In this document: positions 5,361 through 12,107 of the stretch, piece after piece | Position numbering within the stretch: position 1 is the first letter of the stretch | Layout of the letters: every line of letters starts with the position of its first letter | DNA from: Prado023 sp032123675 | GTDB taxonomy: Bacteria; Actinomycetota; Actinomycetes; S36-B12; CAIYMF01 | DNA: 12,107 bases | Reading direction: 5' to 3' | NCBI GenBank assembly: GCA_032123675.1 | Contig: JAQBEX010000156.1 | Span: 1 to 12,107, forward strand | The notes under the pieces: model-generated | What the model saw: the letters and a program-made list of their open reading frames with translations, nothing else | Told to the model about the DNA's origin: nothing | The model's database searches: none | Made by a program: the position numbers and the translations under genes

Positions 5361-7034
5361 ATGAAGACCATCATCATCGGCGGAGTCGCCGGCGGCGCAT
5401 CTGCTGCCACCCGCCTTCGCAGGCTCGACGAGTCCCACGAGATCGTGATCCTCGAGCGCAGCGGCTACGTGTCGTTCGCCAACTGCGGCCTGCCCTACTA
5501 CATCGGCGGCACCATCGCGGAGCGCCGCAACCTGCTGCTGCAGACCCCCAAGAGCTTGAAGGCGCGGTTCAACCTGGACGTGCGGGTGCTCTCCGAGGTC
5601 ACGGCGATCGACCCCGCGGAGCGCACCGTCACAGTCAAGGACCTCAACACCGGTGAGTCCTACACCGAGGGCTATGACCATCTGGTTCTCTCGCCGGGAG
5701 CCTCCCCGATCGTCCCGCCCATCCCGGGCGTGGAGCGCGCCATGACGCTGCGCACCGTCGAGGACACCGATCGCATCAAGCAGGCGGTGGACTCGCTCCA
5801 GGATGCCCTGGACTCCAGCGAGGAGGCCGTGGGTGACCAGGCCCGCTCGGCGGTTGTCGTCGGCGGGGGCTTCATCGGCCTGGAGATGGCTGAGAGCCTG
5901 CGCGAGCGCAACATGGACGTCACCGTGGTCGAGCTCGGGACCCAGGTGATGGCCCCGCTGGATCCGGAGATGGCGGCAGTCGTCGCGAAGGAGCTGACCA
6001 GGAACGGCGTCCAGCTCGCCCTGGGCGTCCAGGTCACCGAGATCCGGCCGGAGACCGTGCTGCTCTCCGACGGGCGCGAGATCGATGCCGACCTCGTGAT
6101 CATGAGCATCGGCGTGCGCCCCGACGTCTCGCTCGCGAAGGCGGCCGGCCTGGCGCTCGGGCCACGCGGAGGCATCGAGGTGGACGCACAGATGCGTACC
6201 TCGGATCCGCACATCCACGCGGTCGGCGACGCAGTCGACAAGTCCGACGCCACGACCGGCGAGCCGACCCTGGTCCCACTGGCCAACTCAGCCAACCGGC
6301 AGGGTCGCCTGGTGGCCGACGTGATCGGCGGCCGGTCGATCCGGTTCGGCGGCGTGCTCGGCACCGCGATCGTGAAGGTATTCGGCCTCACCGTGGCCGC
6401 GACGGGCGCCAACGAGAAGCGCCTCAAGGCCTCTGGCCGCGACTACCAGGCCATCCACACCCACCCCGGTTCGCACGCCGGGTACTACCCCGGTGCCGAG
6501 CTGATCAACCTGAAGCTGCTGTTCGATCCGAGCAATGGTCAGATCCTGGGCGCCCAGGCTGTCGGCGGCACCGGCACCGACAAGCGGATCGATGTCCTGG
6601 CAACGGCCATCATCGGCGGGATCCGCGCCGACGAGCTGGCTGACCTGGAGTTGGCCTACGCGCCACCGTTCGGCTCGGCGAAGGACCCGGTCAACCAGTT
6701 GGGCTACATCGCCGACAACCTCATGAACGGCACGTCGTCGGTCATCGGTTGGGACCAGATCGACTCCTCGGATCGCTACCTGATCGACGTGCGCACGCAT
6801 GGCGAGCACCGCCGGGGCCACATCGAGGACTCAGTGAACATCCCAGTCGACGAGCTGCGCGATCGACACGGCGAGATCCCCGTGGATGCCGACGGGCGCC
6901 CCGTGCCGATCGCGGTCTACTGCCAGGTCGGCCAGCGTGGGCACACGGCCTCGATGCTGCTCACCCAGCTCGGCTACGACGTGGTCAACCTCGACGGCGG
7001 GTGGCTGACCTACAAGGTGGCCAACGCGAGCTGA
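5361..7034 (+). CDS. CoA-disulfide / persulfide reductase with C-terminal rhodanese domain (CoADR-RHD)
   Basis: 557 residues, the usual length for the fused CoADR-rhodanese family. It uses NAD(P)H and FAD to reduce CoA disulfide, CoA persulfide or polysulfide in the cytosol. The FAD-binding IIIGGVAGGASAA (4-16) opens the protein; the redox cysteine is Cys42 in SFANCGLPYYIGG, the single-cysteine signature of CoA-disulfide reductases. A second Rossmann motif VVVGGGFIGLEMAE follows around 175, the FAD-closing HAVGDAVD around 290, and the dimerisation domain to about 450. The rhodanese domain fills about 470-557, with DVRTHGEH and the active loop CQVGQRGH (Cys521), so sulfur transfer should be intact. 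It is transcribed alone from a promoter overlapped by a CsoR/CstR-type palindrome, which suggests induction by reactive sulfur. It could also be labelled NADH-dependent persulfide reductase; sequence alone does not settle the preferred substrate. Confidence 0.95.
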   Translation: MKTIIIGGVAGGASAATRLRRLDESHEIVILERSGYVSFANCGLPYYIGGTIAERRNLLLQTPKSLKARFNLDVRVLSEVTAIDPAERTVTVKDLNTGESYTEGYDHLVLSPGASPIVPPIPGVERAMTLRTVEDTDRIKQAVDSLQDALDSSEEAVGDQARSAVVVGGGFIGLEMAESLRERNMDVTVVELGTQVMAPLDPEMAAVVAKELTRNGVQLALGVQVTEIRPETVLLSDGREIDADLVIMSIGVRPDVSLAKAAGLALGPRGGIEVDAQMRTSDPHIHAVGDAVDKSDATTGEPTLVPLANSANRQGRLVADVIGGRSIRFGGVLGTAIVKVFGLTVAATGANEKRLKASGRDYQAIHTHPGSHAGYYPGAELINLKLLFDPSNGQILGAQAVGGTGTDKRIDVLATAIIGGIRADELADLELAYAPPFGSAKDPVNQLGYIADNLMNGTSSVIGWDQIDSSDRYLIDVRTHGEHRRGHIEDSVNIPVDELRDRHGEIPVDADGRPVPIAVYCQVGQRGHTASMLLTQLGYDVVNLDGGWLTYKVANAS

Positions 7035-7089
7035 GAAGCCGCCGGCACCAGCCTCCCGCGGACCGACACGACGGCCGACGCGGACGTGC

Positions 7090-7117
7090 GTGACCACCTG
7101 AGAGGGTGGGGTACGGT
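7090..7117 (+). promoter_or_regulatory. Promoter of the cold-shock protein gene
   Basis: GTGACC (7090-7095) and TACGGT (7112-7117) are spaced by 16 bases, a good actinobacterial -35/-10 pair. Transcription would start near 7124, giving a leader of about 65 bases. CCACC (7094-7098) and GGTGG (7105-7109) form an inverted repeat inside the spacer, which may be a regulatory site. Confidence 0.6.
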
Positions 7118-7170
7118 GTGGGCGCTGCTGGCCGAGCCTGGTCGAGCAGCGGCTCACATCACCCCTGCAC

Positions 7171-7176
7171 GAGGAG
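7171..7176 (+). promoter_or_regulatory. Ribosome binding site of the cold-shock protein
   Basis: GAGGAG lies 11 bases before the ATG at 7188, slightly further than usual but the only Shine-Dalgarno nearby. Confidence 0.6.
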
Positions 7177-7187
7177 TACGAAGCACC

Positions 7188-7391
7188 ATGGCACAAGGCA
7201 CCGTCAAGTGGTTCAACGCCGAGAAGGGATACGGCTTCATCGCCCCCGACGACGGCACCGCAGACGTCTTCGTTCACTACAGCGCCATCCAGTCCGACGG
7301 CTACCGCTCGTTGGACGAGGAGCAGCGTGTTGAGTTCGACGTCACCCAGGGCCAGAAGGGCCCACAGGCGGACGCAGTCCGCCCGCTCTGA
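7188..7391 (+). CDS. cspA: CspA-type cold-shock protein
   Basis: 67 residues, a complete single cold-shock domain that binds single-stranded RNA and DNA and melts RNA structure. RNP1 is KGYGFI (13-18) and RNP2 is VFVHY (27-31), with the aromatic residues Trp8, Phe9, Tyr15, Phe17, Phe28 and His30 in place. The end QRVEFDVTQGQKGPQA (positions 47-62) is the typical actinobacterial form. The open frame continues upstream to 7086, but that part runs through the promoter and has no family similarity; the ATG at 7188 gives the family's standard length. It has its own promoter and ends 20 bases before a strong hairpin, so it is monocistronic. A leader of about 65 bases is shorter than that of E. coli cspA. 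Paralogues exist in most actinobacteria, so the symbol marks the family rather than a proven orthologue. Confidence 0.97.
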   Translation: MAQGTVKWFNAEKGYGFIAPDDGTADVFVHYSAIQSDGYRSLDEEQRVEFDVTQGQKGPQADAVRPL

Positions 7392-7411
7392 CGCCAGCAT
7401 CCTGGCTTTCA

Positions 7412-7451
7412 CACGAGGGGCCCCGATCCCACCGGATCGGGGCCCCTCGTG
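7412..7451. terminator. 18-bp perfect hairpin, bidirectional terminator
   Basis: Positions 7412-7429 and 7434-7451 are perfect inverted repeats with the 4-base loop CACC. The hairpin lies 20 bases after the cold-shock stop and 18 bases after the stop of the converging membrane protein gene. Neither side has a T-run, as is common in actinobacterial terminators. Confidence 0.88.
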
Positions 7452-7469
7452 CATGCAGGGATTGATGGG

Positions 7470-8582
7470 TCAACTGCGCCGGGCGCTGCGCAGGGCGATC
7501 CACGACACGACCATCGTGGCCAACCCGCCGATGAGCAGCGCCAGCACCGGACCGACCAGCTCGCCAGCCACCGCGGCAGCCAGCGCAGTGGCCGCCCCCG
7601 CGCCGAGTGCCAACCACCAGTTGGGACGGCCGCGCAGGAAGGCTCCGAGGCCGATCACGGCGACCGCGGCCAGCATGGCCCTCGTCGGCCATGCCCACGG
7701 TCCCGCGCTCATGCCCACAGATGCCACGAGCGCCAGGCCCGCCCCCAGCGCGCCAGCCGTGCGCTGGCCCCGGGCCCAGCGGATCCCCAGGCCGGCCCAC
7801 GCGACCCCGAGACCGGCCAGGAACGCCCACGTGCCTGGCCCCGGCGGGACGACCATCCACGCCGACCAGGCGATCGCTGCCAGCAACCCCGACTCCGACA
7901 CCGGTGTTCGGGCGACGAGGTTCACCAGGAGCATGGCCAGCACTGCGCCAAGCGGTAGGGCGGTGGCCGCACTACCCTGCGATGCAGCCCCCTGAGCGGT
8001 CCCCGCCGCGGCGCCCACGCTGATCCCGGCGACCAGCACGCCAGTGGTGAACATCGCGGACACCGCCCGCCGCCGCTCGTCGCTCATTGGCCGACGCCAC
8101 GGAAGTCGGATGAAGAGCCCGGCCGCGACCAGGCCCGCGGCACCCAATCCGATGAACGCCCAGCGGAAGGCGGGATCCCAGGTGGGCCAGCCCCGGATGA
8201 CCACGCCGGCGATGGCCGTGAGGACCAACCCGGCCCCCGTGTACATCCCGATCTCGGCTGCCACCCGGCGGCTGACCAGCGCCCGGGGCGCAGCAGGACT
8301 CGCGTCGGGGGTCGCGACCTCGTCGGGGCGCCGGTCAGACCCGGTCGGAACGGCCCGCGGGATCACCTGGGTCTCGGCCCCGGGGTCGACCACAGACGCG
8401 GCCGCCGCCACGGGCAGGGCCTCGGTGTGCAGGACGGTGGACGCATCGGCGAACGGCGCGCGGTCGACGATCGCGGTCACCGACTCGGCGTCGGACCCGG
8501 GTTCCGTGGGCGCGGCACGCTCGGTCGGGTCGGCGGACATGAGATCCCGAGACTCGCCGCCTCGGTCGGGAAATCCCTGCAT
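7470..8582 (-). CDS. Polytopic membrane protein of unknown function, about ten helices
   Basis: 370 residues from the ATG at 8582. The first 105 are hydrophilic, rich in Ala, Pro, Thr, Asp and Glu, and probably disordered and cytoplasmic. About ten membrane helices follow, near 111-129, 140-160, 174-195, 206-224, 232-246, 251-269, 276-293, 301-317, 321-343 and 344-364, with Arg-rich loops such as RLPWRRPMSDERRR (159-172). I recognise no family motif. The tail includes an ETQVIPRA stretch at 70-77, the kind of threonine site phosphorylated by actinobacterial Ser/Thr kinases, which is only a suggestion. Start choice is uncertain. The ATG at 8582 has TACGCT 6 bases before it, fitting a leaderless message; the ATG at 8540 would shorten the tail by 14 residues, and further in-frame starts exist upstream. 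The gene is divergent from the SulP gene and converges on the cold-shock gene. Confidence 0.8.
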   Translation of the reverse strand: MQGFPDRGGESRDLMSADPTERAAPTEPGSDAESVTAIVDRAPFADASTVLHTEALPVAAAASVVDPGAETQVIPRAVPTGSDRRPDEVATPDASPAAPRALVSRRVAAEIGMYTGAGLVLTAIAGVVIRGWPTWDPAFRWAFIGLGAAGLVAAGLFIRLPWRRPMSDERRRAVSAMFTTGVLVAGISVGAAAGTAQGAASQGSAATALPLGAVLAMLLVNLVARTPVSESGLLAAIAWSAWMVVPPGPGTWAFLAGLGVAWAGLGIRWARGQRTAGALGAGLALVASVGMSAGPWAWPTRAMLAAVAVIGLGAFLRGRPNWWLALGAGAATALAAAVAGELVGPVLALLIGGLATMVVSWIALRSARRS

Positions 8583-8588
8583 GCGCCC

Positions 8589-8594
8589 AGCGTA
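8589..8594 (-). promoter_or_regulatory. Possible -10 box (TACGCT) of the membrane protein gene
   Basis: TACGCT on the minus strand ends 6 bases before the ATG at 8582 and fits the TAnnnT pattern with a leaderless start. No -35 box is evident. Confidence 0.3.
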
Positions 8595-8614
8595 GGCCCG
8601 CATCCGACCGGTCC

Positions 8615-8618
8615 GGAG
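8615..8618 (+). promoter_or_regulatory. Ribosome binding site of the SulP transporter
   Basis: GGAG lies 10 bases before the GTG at 8629. It supports the GTG, since no ATG is found near the start of the conserved region. Confidence 0.5.
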
Positions 8619-8628
8619 CAGCACACTG

Positions 8629-10338
8629 GTGGCCGTGGCGAGCAACGGCCGGCCGGCTTCGTACAACTACCCGCGGATCCGCAGGTTCGACCGGTCCTGC
8701 GTGCGCCCCGACACCTTCGCCGGCCTGGGGGTGGCGGCCTACCTCGTGCCCCAGGTGATGGCCTACGCGACCGTCGCCGGGCTTGATCCGGTCACCGGGC
8801 TCTGGGCCTGCATCCTGCCCCTGCTCGCCTACGCCCTCATCGGCACATCACGGCTGCTCTCGGTGGGTCCGGAGTCGACCACCGCCATCATGACAGCGGC
8901 CGCCCTGGCTCCACTGGCTGCCGGCAACGCGGTGACCTATGCGGCGATGGCGGCCTTCACCGCCGTGCTGGTCGGTGGGATCTGCCTGATCGGGGGTCTG
9001 CTGCGCCTGGGGATTGTGGCCTCACTTCTCAGCCGACCGGTCCTGATCGGCTATCTCGCCGGCGTCGCCGTGATCATGATCTCCGGGCAGCTCGGCAAGC
9101 TGTTCGGGGTCTCGGTCGCCGGCGGCACTCCCCTGACCGAGATCTGGTCAGCCCTCGGCCAGCTCGGCAACGCGAACACAGCGACTGCGGCGATCGGGCT
9201 GTCGGTCATCGTCGTGCTGTTCCTCGGGAGCTCCCGGTGGCCACGCATCCCGTGGCCGCTGATGGCCGTCCTGGCAGCGACGCTGGTCACCGGCCTGTTC
9301 GACCTTGAGCAGTACGGGGTCACCGTCGTGGGAACGGTCCCCCAGGGCCTGCCCGCGCTGAGCATCCCCACCGACGTCGCGCCGTTCCTGGACCTGCTCG
9401 GCCCGGCCCTGGGGATTGCCGTGGTCGCCTTCACCGACAACGTCCTGACCGCCCGCGCGTTCGCAGAGCAGGGTGAGGAGATCGACGCCGATGCCGAGCT
9501 GCGCGCACTCGGCGTGGCCAACATCGGTGCTGGCATCACCTCGGGCTTCCCAGTCTCGAGCAGCGGCTCGCGCACCGCCCTGGCCCGGGTCTCGATGGCC
9601 CGGACACCGGCCTACAGCCTGATCACAGTTGCCGCGGTGCTGTGCGTGCTGCTGTTCGCCGCTCCCCTGCTGGCAAGCTTCCCGATGGCTGCCCTCGGCG
9701 GGCTGGTCGTGTTCGCAGCCTTCAAGATCGTGGACAGGCAGGAGTTCAGGTGGCTGTGGGACTTCCGGCGCAGCGAGTTCTGGCTGGCCATCGCCGCCTT
9801 CGTGGCCGTCCTGGCCCTCGACCTGCTCGTCGGCGTCGGCTTCGCGATTCTGCTGTCTGCGGTGGCCATGCTGGCGCGCGTCGCCCGGCCGCACGCGGCG
9901 GTGCTCGGACACGTTCCCGGACTGGCGGGCATGCACGACATCGGCGAGTACCCGGCGGCCACCCAGGTCAAGGGACTGCTGGTCTTCCGCTACGACTCCC
10001 CGCTGTTCTTCGCCAATGCTGAGGACTTCCGATCCCGGGTCCTGAGCGCAGTCGACCGTCAGGCCAACGGGTCAGGAGTGCGCCGCGTGCTGCTCAACTG
10101 CGAGGCCATCGTCGATGCCGACTCCACCGCGGTCGAGGCCATGGAGGCCCTCGTCCGCGAGCTGCAGCGCCGAGGGATCCAGGTCTCCCTGGCCCGGGTG
10201 CACGTCGAGTTGGCTGAGCTCCTCGAGCGCGCCGGAATCCTGGCGCTCATCGGCCCGCAGAACGTCTACCCGACGCTGCCCACGGCCGTGGCTGGCTTCC
10301 GGACCGAGGACGAGCCCCCGGATCCTCCCGGTTCCTGA
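8629..10338 (+). CDS. SulP (SLC26-like) inorganic anion transporter with STAS domain
   Basis: 569 residues from the GTG at 8629, a full-length SulP transporter of the inner membrane that moves sulfate, bicarbonate or a related anion. The conserved N-terminal block is clear: VAAYLVPQVMAYATVAGLDP (35-54), GLWACILPLLAYALIGTSR (57-75) and LSVGPESTTAIM (77-88). The later block SGFPVSSSGSRTALAR (305-320) is the family's SRTA region. Helices fill most of 30-415. The cytoplasmic STAS domain covers about 437-557, with DADSTAVEAM at 496-505 around the usual regulatory Ser/Thr site (Ser499/Thr500), intact here. The last residues are acidic and proline-rich. No carbonic anhydrase or cys genes lie next to it, so the anion cannot be told. 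The nearest sulfur-related gene, the CoA-disulfide reductase, is separated by two other genes. The gene starts 46 bases from the divergent membrane protein start. Confidence 0.93.
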   Translation: MAVASNGRPASYNYPRIRRFDRSCVRPDTFAGLGVAAYLVPQVMAYATVAGLDPVTGLWACILPLLAYALIGTSRLLSVGPESTTAIMTAAALAPLAAGNAVTYAAMAAFTAVLVGGICLIGGLLRLGIVASLLSRPVLIGYLAGVAVIMISGQLGKLFGVSVAGGTPLTEIWSALGQLGNANTATAAIGLSVIVVLFLGSSRWPRIPWPLMAVLAATLVTGLFDLEQYGVTVVGTVPQGLPALSIPTDVAPFLDLLGPALGIAVVAFTDNVLTARAFAEQGEEIDADAELRALGVANIGAGITSGFPVSSSGSRTALARVSMARTPAYSLITVAAVLCVLLFAAPLLASFPMAALGGLVVFAAFKIVDRQEFRWLWDFRRSEFWLAIAAFVAVLALDLLVGVGFAILLSAVAMLARVARPHAAVLGHVPGLAGMHDIGEYPAATQVKGLLVFRYDSPLFFANAEDFRSRVLSAVDRQANGSGVRRVLLNCEAIVDADSTAVEAMEALVRELQRRGIQVSLARVHVELAELLERAGILALIGPQNVYPTLPTAVAGFRTEDEPPDPPGS

Positions 10339-10344
10339 CCGGCG

Positions 10345-10396
10345 GCAGCCACCCGCCGCAGCCACCCGCCTCGGGCGACCACCTCGGGCGACCGCC
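10345..10396 (+). repeat. Two adjacent tandem duplications, each a 13-base unit repeated twice
   Basis: GCAGCCACCCGCC occurs at 10345-10357 and again, exact, at 10358-10370. TCGGGCGACCACC follows at 10371-10383 and recurs with one change (A to G) at 10384-10396. Both lie in the 125-base gap between the SulP stop and the polyphosphate kinase gene, upstream of its -10 box. Confidence 0.85.
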
Positions 10397-10425
10397 TCAC
10401 CCAGCCACCGACCGGACCACCGGGG

Positions 10426-10431
10426 TACGGT
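10426..10431 (+). promoter_or_regulatory. Possible -10 box (TACGGT) of the polyphosphate:AMP phosphotransferase gene
   Basis: TACGGT is the same hexamer as at the cold-shock and trypsin-fold genes and would give a leader of about 26 bases carrying the ribosome binding site. No -35 box at the normal distance is recognisable. Confidence 0.45.
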
Positions 10432-10450
10432 CGGCCCAGGTACCGGGCCC

Positions 10451-10458
10451 GGGAGGAG
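10451..10458 (+). promoter_or_regulatory. Ribosome binding site of the polyphosphate:AMP phosphotransferase
   Basis: GGGAGGAG is a strong Shine-Dalgarno 5 bases before the ATG at 10464 and fixes that start. Confidence 0.85.
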
Positions 10459-10463
10459 CACGC

Positions 10464-11948
10464 ATGCTGGAGGCATCAGAGGTCGGCAACAAGCTGTCCA
10501 AGGAGGAGTTCAAGGCCGTCGAGCCGCAGCTCCGCGTGGATCTGGTGAACGCGCAGTACGACCTGCGCTCCGCCGACTTCGGGGTGTCGGTGCTGATCGC
10601 CGGCGACGACCGTATCGCCGGGAACGAGGTCGTCAACCGGATCAACGAATGGATGGATGCACGCTTCATCCAGACCCACGTCATGGGTCCGCTCACCCAT
10701 GAGGAGGCCATGCGCCCCCGGTACTGGCGGTTGTGGCGCGACATGCCGCCCAAGGGCCGGATCTCGTTGATGGCCGGCGGGATCATGCGAACACTGAACG
10801 AGAACCTCTCCGGCGAGCTGTCCGACGCCGACTACGAGCGATCCATCGACCACCTTGCCGAACTGCAGGAGCTGCTGGTCTCCGACGGCATGCTGATCAT
10901 CAAGATCTTCTTGCACACCTCGCCCGAGAAGCAGCGCAAGCGGATGAAGAAGGCCGAGAAGAACCGCGATGAGGGCTGGCGCATCGACCAGCGCGACTGG
11001 GCCGCCCTGGACCTGCTCGAGGAGAGCGGGCACAAGCTTGAGCAGCTGCTGCGGCGCACGTCGGTGGCCGGGGCCCCCTGGACAGTCATCGAGGCGGCGA
11101 ACAGGCGCTACCGCGACGTGGCCGTGGCGCGCACCATCCTGAATGCGATCACGGCACGGTTGGCCGAGGCGCCCCGCACCGGCGTCGAGGTCAGCGAGCA
11201 GCTGTTCTCACCCGGGGACCGACAGACCACGGTGCTGGACACCGTCGACCTGTCCACCACAACCGAGAAGCAGGCCTACGAGAAGGAGCTCAACAAGCTC
11301 CAGCGCGAGGTTCACAGCCTGGCCCGCCAGGCCCGCGACCGCGAACTGTCCACGGTGCTGGCGTTCGAGGGGTGGGACGCCGCCGGCAAGGGCGGCGCGA
11401 TCCGGCGGATCACCCAGGCACTGGAGGCCGGTGACTACCGGGTGATCTCCACCGCGGCACCCACCGAGGAGGAGCGCAAGTACCACTACCTCTGGCGCTT
11501 CTGGCGCGACCTGCCGCCAGCGGGGCGCTTCGTGATCTACGACCGAACCTGGTACGGCCGGGTGCTTGTCGAGCGCATCGAGGGCTTCGCAACCCCGGCC
11601 GAGTGGCAGCGGGCCTACGACGAGATCAACGACTTCGAGGACCAGCTCGTGGAGCGCGGGTTCTTCATTGCCAAGTTCTGGTTGCACATCTCCGCCGACG
11701 AGCAACTGGCCCGCTTCCAGGCCCGGGAGAACACCCCGGAGAAGGCGCACAAGATCACCGAGGAGGACTACCGCAACCGGGAGAAGTGGGACGAGTACGT
11801 TCGGGCCGTCGACCAGATGGTGCTGCGGACCTCCTCGATCGGATCGCCGTGGCACATCATCCCAGCCAACGACAAGTACACCGCCCGGCTCATGGTTCTC
11901 GAGCATGTCCGCAAGGGCCTCAAGACGGCCCTGCGCAGGCTTCCCTGA
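10464..11948 (+). CDS. pap: Polyphosphate:AMP phosphotransferase, class II PPK2 with two fused kinase domains
   Basis: 494 residues, the size of the two-domain PPK2 class that transfers phosphate from polyphosphate to AMP, making ADP in the cytosol. The C-terminal domain (about 265-490) is the active one: Walker A GWDAAGKGG (303-311, Lys309), Walker B-type FVIYDRTWYGR (356-366, Asp360, Arg361), and the lid around KFWLHISADEQLARFQAR (404-421). The N-terminal domain (about 15-230) has the same fold but has lost its catalytic residues: the loop reads GDDRIAGNE (47-55) without the lysine, and SLMAGGIM (101-108) stands where YDRSWY is expected. This decay is known for the class, whose best studied member is the Pseudomonas PAP, so it does not mean the gene is dead. 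The gene has its own ribosome binding site and a probable promoter. No ppk1 or ppx is in view. Confidence 0.95.
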   Translation: MLEASEVGNKLSKEEFKAVEPQLRVDLVNAQYDLRSADFGVSVLIAGDDRIAGNEVVNRINEWMDARFIQTHVMGPLTHEEAMRPRYWRLWRDMPPKGRISLMAGGIMRTLNENLSGELSDADYERSIDHLAELQELLVSDGMLIIKIFLHTSPEKQRKRMKKAEKNRDEGWRIDQRDWAALDLLEESGHKLEQLLRRTSVAGAPWTVIEAANRRYRDVAVARTILNAITARLAEAPRTGVEVSEQLFSPGDRQTTVLDTVDLSTTTEKQAYEKELNKLQREVHSLARQARDRELSTVLAFEGWDAAGKGGAIRRITQALEAGDYRVISTAAPTEEERKYHYLWRFWRDLPPAGRFVIYDRTWYGRVLVERIEGFATPAEWQRAYDEINDFEDQLVERGFFIAKFWLHISADEQLARFQARENTPEKAHKITEEDYRNREKWDEYVRAVDQMVLRTSSIGSPWHIIPANDKYTARLMVLEHVRKGLKTALRRLP

Positions 11949-11965
11949 CGGCAGCAGCAGCTGGG

Positions 11966-11987
11966 CCCCGGTCGCAGTGGCGGGGGC
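11966..11987. terminator. Weak hairpin between two converging genes
   Basis: GCCC-C-G at 11965-11970 can pair with CGGGG-C at 11981-11987 if one G is bulged, with a loop of 10 bases. It lies in the 50-base gap between the phosphotransferase stop and the stop of the next minus-strand gene. It is the only hairpin I see there and is poor. Confidence 0.25.
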
Positions 11988-11998
11988 TGGAAGCTGGC

Positions 11999-12107
11999 TC
12001 AACCCTGCTGGCGCGTGGCAATCTCCGTGAGCACCGCGGCGGTCCGTGCGCTGCTGGAGCCGAGGTACTCAGGGGCCAGGTAGTCATCGATGAAGGCCCG
12101 CACATCC
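11999..12107 (-). CDS. C-terminal end of an unidentified gene entering from the right
   Basis: The last 35 codons of a minus-strand frame ending in TGA at 11999-12001; the rest is outside the window. The visible residues (DVRAFIDDYLAPEYLGSSSA, then RTAAVLTEIATRQQG) look like a normal soluble, helical protein end with codon use like the neighbours. It converges on the phosphotransferase gene with a 50-base gap. A competing frame on the same strand that starts ATG at 12105 reads as low-complexity Ala/Pro/Arg/Ser sequence and would overlap the phosphotransferase gene, so I prefer this one. Thirty-five residues are too few for me to name a family. Confidence 0.6.
   Translation of the reverse strand, partial: DVRAFIDDYLAPEYLGSSSARTAAVLTEIATRQQG

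Noticed and set aside
5235..6218. Open frame extending the ATPase gene about 328 codons upstream, antisense to the reductase gene
   Set aside because: The added protein is rich in His, Asp, Arg and Leu with no family pattern, as expected from the antisense of a GC-rich gene, and the ATPase fold starts at the GTG at 5234.
7086..7187. Upstream extension of the cold-shock frame
   Set aside because: It runs through the promoter and the ribosome binding site, and the domain is complete from the ATG at 7188.
9148..9936. A 262-codon minus-strand frame inside the SulP gene
   Set aside because: Low-complexity His, Gln, Gly and Arg sequence, the usual antisense shadow of a high-GC gene; SulP motifs on the other strand are unmistakable.
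10464..11150. Loss of the catalytic lysine in the N-terminal kinase domain as a sign of gene decay
   Set aside because: An inactive N-terminal domain is the normal state of the two-domain PPK2 class, and the C-terminal domain is intact.
11208..12002. A 264-codon minus-strand frame opposite the phosphotransferase gene
   Set aside because: Leu, Gly, Val and Asp-rich antisense shadow of the active kinase domain, with no motif of its own.

Overview
The window is GC-rich DNA (roughly two thirds G+C by eye) with strong third-position GC bias, several TAnnnT -10 boxes (three read TACGGT), probable leaderless starts, and hairpin terminators without T-tracts. A classic actinobacterial cold-shock protein and a large-type polyphosphate:AMP phosphotransferase fit the same picture. 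Together these point to a chromosomal segment of an actinobacterium (Actinomycetota); I cannot name the genus. No tRNA, rRNA, insertion sequence or CRISPR array was seen, and no gene-free stretch exceeds about 155 bases.

Left part (1-5234, all minus strand), in order of transcription: a GTG-started ABC/SMC-type ATPase with a DUF3696-like tail; a protein coupled to it by a 4-base GTGA overlap, with a C-terminal half that looks phospholipase-D/MIT_C-like; a membrane-anchored trypsin-fold protein whose catalytic histidine is replaced by arginine; and the first 420 codons of an M20 zinc dipeptidase that runs off the left edge. The ATPase plus partner pair is the best candidate for an undescribed system. 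Its architecture (overlap-coupled nucleotide-sensing ATPase plus putative nuclease or phosphodiesterase) resembles known two-gene defence modules such as Septu and PARIS, but the partner is not one of their known effectors.

Middle (5235-7451): a 126-base divergent region carries a 16-base palindrome with the layout of a CsoR/CstR-family operator, next to the promoter of a plus-strand CoA-disulfide/persulfide reductase with a C-terminal rhodanese domain. This suggests control by reactive sulfur species. A cspA-like gene with its own promoter follows, ending at an 18-bp perfect hairpin that serves two converging genes.

Right part (7470-12107): a ten-helix membrane protein of unknown function on the minus strand is divergent from a SulP anion transporter with a STAS domain. 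Downstream of SulP lie two tandem 13-bp duplications and then a class II PPK2 (polyphosphate:AMP phosphotransferase) with a decayed N-terminal kinase domain. The last 109 bases hold the C-terminal end of an unidentified minus-strand gene. Apart from the coupled ATPase pair, the genes look like separately transcribed housekeeping and stress units.
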